A stretch of DNA of 64,000 nucleotides from Gymnogyps californianus (taxonomy: Eukaryota > Chordata > Aves > Accipitriformes > Cathartidae): NCBI RefSeq assembly GCF_018139145.2, contig NC_059500.1, forward strand, positions 34,143,437 to 34,207,436. Direction: 5' to 3'. Within the stretch, counting starts at the first letter, position 1. Every line of letters starts with the position of its first letter. The position numbers and the translations under genes were made by a program. The notes under the pieces were generated by a model. It was not told where the DNA came from. It worked only from the letters and a program-made list of their open reading frames with translations, and ran no database searches. Below, piece by piece: positions 61,703 through 64,000 of the stretch.

Positions 61703-62721
61703 ATGGCCATGGAGCTGGACAACCGCTGTCCAATATGCCTGGACAGCTGGGACGATGCTGCCTATGTGATGCCATGCCTCCACCAGTTCTGTTACACGTG
61801 CATCCTGCGGTGGGCTGAGAGCAAGCCCGAGTGCCCCCTCTGCAAGAGGAGAGTGCAATCCATCGTGCACTCGGTGAGGGCAGACAATGATTTTGAAGAG
61901 GTCGTCATCAGGCCGTCTGGGTTGGCATCGGCGTCGGCTGGCACCCGCCAGGCAGGACGAGCGCGCAGGCACCCAGCCACCCACAGCCGCCCTCGCCCTG
62001 TATCACCCCAGCCGCTGGCGGTCGAGTCGGTGCCAAGGGCTCCTCTTGGCGGCCTCCAGCCCGACACCTGGGCGTCCCTTTTTGACGACCACCCAGCTCT
62101 CCTCCACGCTTTCTGCCCTGGCTGCAACAGCAGCTGGGGCTGATCTTTGCGGAGGAGCCTTCAACAGCCGTCGTGTTGGAGGACCTCATCCTGTCTGTCC
62201 TGGGCCTCTTTGGGCTGGACGAAGGCGTCCTGGTCCGGCTGCTGCAGGTCAGCCTCCAGAATCGCGCGGCGACATTCGTACAGCAGCTTATCAATGTCGC
62301 CGTGCAACGCTGTGGCGGGGAGGCCCACCGTCTGCTGGGCCTCGAGGACGGCCATGCTGCCGAGGAGCGGGAGGGCAGCCCCGCGGCTGCCCCTCCTCCT
62401 GCTGCCTCCCGAAGGGGGTCTCCTGCCCCTGGCCCAGCCCCGTCCAGCAGCCCTGCTGGAGCTGACGAAGAGGAGCGCCCCAGCACCTCAACCGCTGCTC
62501 TTCGTGGGGGTCCCAGCAGCCCCCGCGACGCCCCCGTTCCCACCCACGGGGAGCAGGAAGAGCTGCACGAGGATCTGGGGGAGGCTGTGGCAGGTCCCTC
62601 CACTCCCAGCTGGGGCAGGGACCCCTCTCCTGCGCAGCCACGGCGAGCCCCGAAGAGGAGGGCCAGCAGCTCCCAGGACTCTTCCCAGCCACCCAAGAGG
62701 CCACCCCGGCGGCAAAACTAG
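61703..62721 (+). pseudogene. TOPORS-like RING-finger E3 ligase gene with one apparent 1-base deletion
   Basis: The ATG at 61703 has a strong context (A at -3, G at +4). It opens MAMELDNRCPICLD, a C3HC4 RING finger with C9, C12, C25, H27, C30, C33, C44 and C47. Next comes HSVRADNDFEEVVIRPSG, matching the segment after the RING in TOPORS, a nuclear ubiquitin and SUMO E3 ligase. After a basic, proline-rich linker comes a DDHPALLH block. There the frame ends at 62143, while the +1 frame continues with FLPWLQQQL and a helical region ending FVQQLINVA, again collinear with TOPORS. The pattern fits loss of one base next to 62107, by mutation or sequencing error. The remainder is a low-complexity P/S/G/E-rich tail ending in a basic KRRASSSQ...KRPPRRQN stretch that could be a nuclear-localisation signal. 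Full length would be about 339 residues, far shorter than TOPORS itself (about 1,000). As written, the product is 146 residues with only the RING. The GC-rich codons differ sharply from the AT-rich surroundings. It belongs to the avian 'Topors-like' group, not to the parental TOPORS gene. Confidence 0.8.
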
Positions 62722-62828
62722 ATCCAGGACCCAGGAGCTGCCAAAACCAGGGCCGGGCCAGCAGCTGGGGCACGTGCCGGCCCGCAAGTCCATCAGAAGG
62801 CCCTCACTAGTCAAGATCTATCAAAGAG

Positions 62829-62834
62829 AATAAA
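62829..62834 (+). terminator. AATAAA polyadenylation signal of the TOPORS-like gene
   Basis: A canonical AATAAA lies 108 nt after the stop codon at 62719-62721. It supports an expressed or recently expressed transcription unit ending shortly downstream. Confidence 0.65.
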
Positions 62835-63126
62835 TTGCCCAAAGGCAAGTGCTGCCCAGCTCCAGGCCTGCATCTCTGCAGCTGGTCCCGCGGCAGATGT
62901 TGCCAGCCGGGGGCTCTCCAGGGCCAGCCCGTGCCCCATCGCTCATCACCCCAGGCCTCGTCTCCTCCCCACCGCACCCTCTGCCCCCACGTCCCGGGGC
63001 TCTGCTCTCCTACCAGCCTGCACTGCTGGGTGCAGCCTCGCTGTGGCGGCGCCCAAATCCCTCCTCCTGCACAGAGTCACGACGTGGTGCTGCTCTCTGC
63101 GTCACCCTAGGGTCGTACCCTGCCAA

Positions 63127-63792
63127 GGCAGGAGCCCCAAGAAGTTCAACAAGGGGAAGCGCAAAGTCCTGCACCTGGGGAGGGACAACGCCAGGCACCA
63201 GCACATGCGGCGGGCTGCCCGGCTGGAAAGCAGCTTTGCAGGAAAAGCCCTGGACGCCCTGGTGGGCACCAAGTTGATCATGAGCCAACAATGTGCCCTT
63301 GCCACGAGGAACACTAACGGTGTCCTGGGCTGCATTAGGAAGAGTTTTGCCAGCAGCCTGAGGTCGTGATCCTTCCTCTCTACTTGGCACTGGTGATGCC
63401 ACACCTGGGGCACTGTGTCCGGCTCTGGGCTCCCCGGTACAAGAGAGAGAGGCACATCCTGGAGAGAGTCCGGCAAAGGGCCATGAAGATGTCTGAGGCA
63501 CTGGAGCATCTCTCCTCTGAGGAAAGGCTGAGCAAGCTGCGACTCTTTAGCCTGGTGAAGAGAAGGCTCAGAGGGGATCTGATCAAGGTATAAAAAGGCC
63601 TGAAGGCAGGCTGCAAAGAAGATGGAGCCAGGCTCTTTCCGGTGGTGCCCAGTGACGGGAGAAGGGATACTGAAGCACAGTCTGGACATGATCCTGGGTA
63701 AGCGGCTCTAGCTGTCTCTGCTGGAGCAGGCGGCCTTGACAAGATGACATCCCAGAGCTCCCTTCCAACCTCAACCTTTCTGTGATTCTGCA
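63127..63792 (+). mobile_element. CR1 LINE, 5'-truncated, with near-complete 3' end
   Basis: The reading KFNKGKRKVLHLG, then LESSFAGKALDALVG, MSQQCALATR and [10 protein letters not shown] is the C-terminal end of the CR1 reverse-transcriptase polyprotein, interrupted by a stop near 63367. The following frame continues with [10 protein letters not shown], then the 3' untranslated region (GGAGCCAGGCTCTTTCCGGT, then CCTTCCAACCTCAACCTTTC and TGTGATTCTG). The 5' truncation is typical of CR1. Its GC-rich composition matches the adjacent TOPORS-like island. Confidence 0.93.
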
Positions 63793-64000
63793 AAAGTATT
63801 TGACTTGTGTAAAGAATCTGTTCTAATAACTTCATTTTGGTTATATAAAGTAAAGAAGGACAGGGAAGTACTACAATTCTGCTCTGCTTATACTTATTAG
63901 CCACCCTCAGGACACATACCACGATGTATGATGCAGGTGCAGTTTGTGCTACTAAGTAAATGGACTGAAACCTAGGACTGCTAGGAAAGACCCATAACCA
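63793..64000. other. AT-rich flank, nothing recognised
   Basis: Composition returns abruptly to AT-rich after the CR1 end. No gene or element is seen in the last 208 bases. Confidence 0.5.

Noticed and set aside
61908..62696. 262-codon minus-strand open frame over the TOPORS-like gene
   Set aside because: It is the antisense shadow of a GC-rich coding region. It shows no recognisable domain, whereas the plus strand encodes a clear RING finger.
1..64000. CRISPR arrays, operons, tRNA or rRNA genes
   Set aside because: No spaced direct-repeat array, no tRNA A/B-box pair or rRNA-like segment was seen. The genome type is vertebrate.

Overview
The window looks like avian nuclear DNA. It holds CR1 LINE fragments in both orientations, three solo copies of one endogenous-retrovirus LTR family of a type common in birds, one exon of a vertebrate fatty-acid transport protein, and a TOPORS-like RING-finger gene of a kind often annotated in bird genomes. 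In chicken SLC27A6 is Z-linked (human 5q23), so a Z segment or a degenerating W gametolog is plausible. This is inference; nothing in the sequence fixes the chromosome or species. Almost all of the window is AT-rich non-coding DNA.

Layout. 1-5993: probably an SLC27A6 intron, no other exon recognised. 5994-6824: an SLC27A6 (FATP6) exon with intact splice sites and frame, cut in two by a 631-bp solo LTR (6169-6799) with a perfect 5-bp target duplication. The LTR brings an in-frame stop. 6825-38982: no recognised gene. This stretch holds CR1 pieces (23.1-23.9 kb, 26.8 kb, 31.5 kb), a 28-bp perfect palindrome (25966-25993), a G-quadruplex motif (26852-26873) and a local duplication (36.2 / 37.5 kb). 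38983-41672: a 2.69-kb almost pure purine array of the pentamer GGGAA (AAGGG in another phase), with only two pyrimidines. 45046-45588 and 47077-47678: two more solo LTRs of the same family in opposite orientations, each with a 5-bp target duplication. 47684-60270: no recognised gene, apart from minor repeats, a GC-rich patch with promoter-like signals (54.3-54.7 kb) and a CR1 piece. About 60.2-63.8 kb: a GC-rich island with a TOPORS-like E3 ligase gene (RING domain intact, one apparent 1-base deletion at about 62107), bounded by two outward-facing CR1 fragments.

There is no operon-like cooperation here. The two protein-coding loci, SLC27A6 (fatty-acid uptake/activation) and the TOPORS-like gene (ubiquitin/SUMO ligase family), are unrelated. 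Both carry lesions in this copy. The observations most worth following up are the LTR inside a coding exon, the large GGGAA array, and the TOPORS-like gene in its CR1-bounded island. All calls were made by reading the sequence; no alignment or database search was run.
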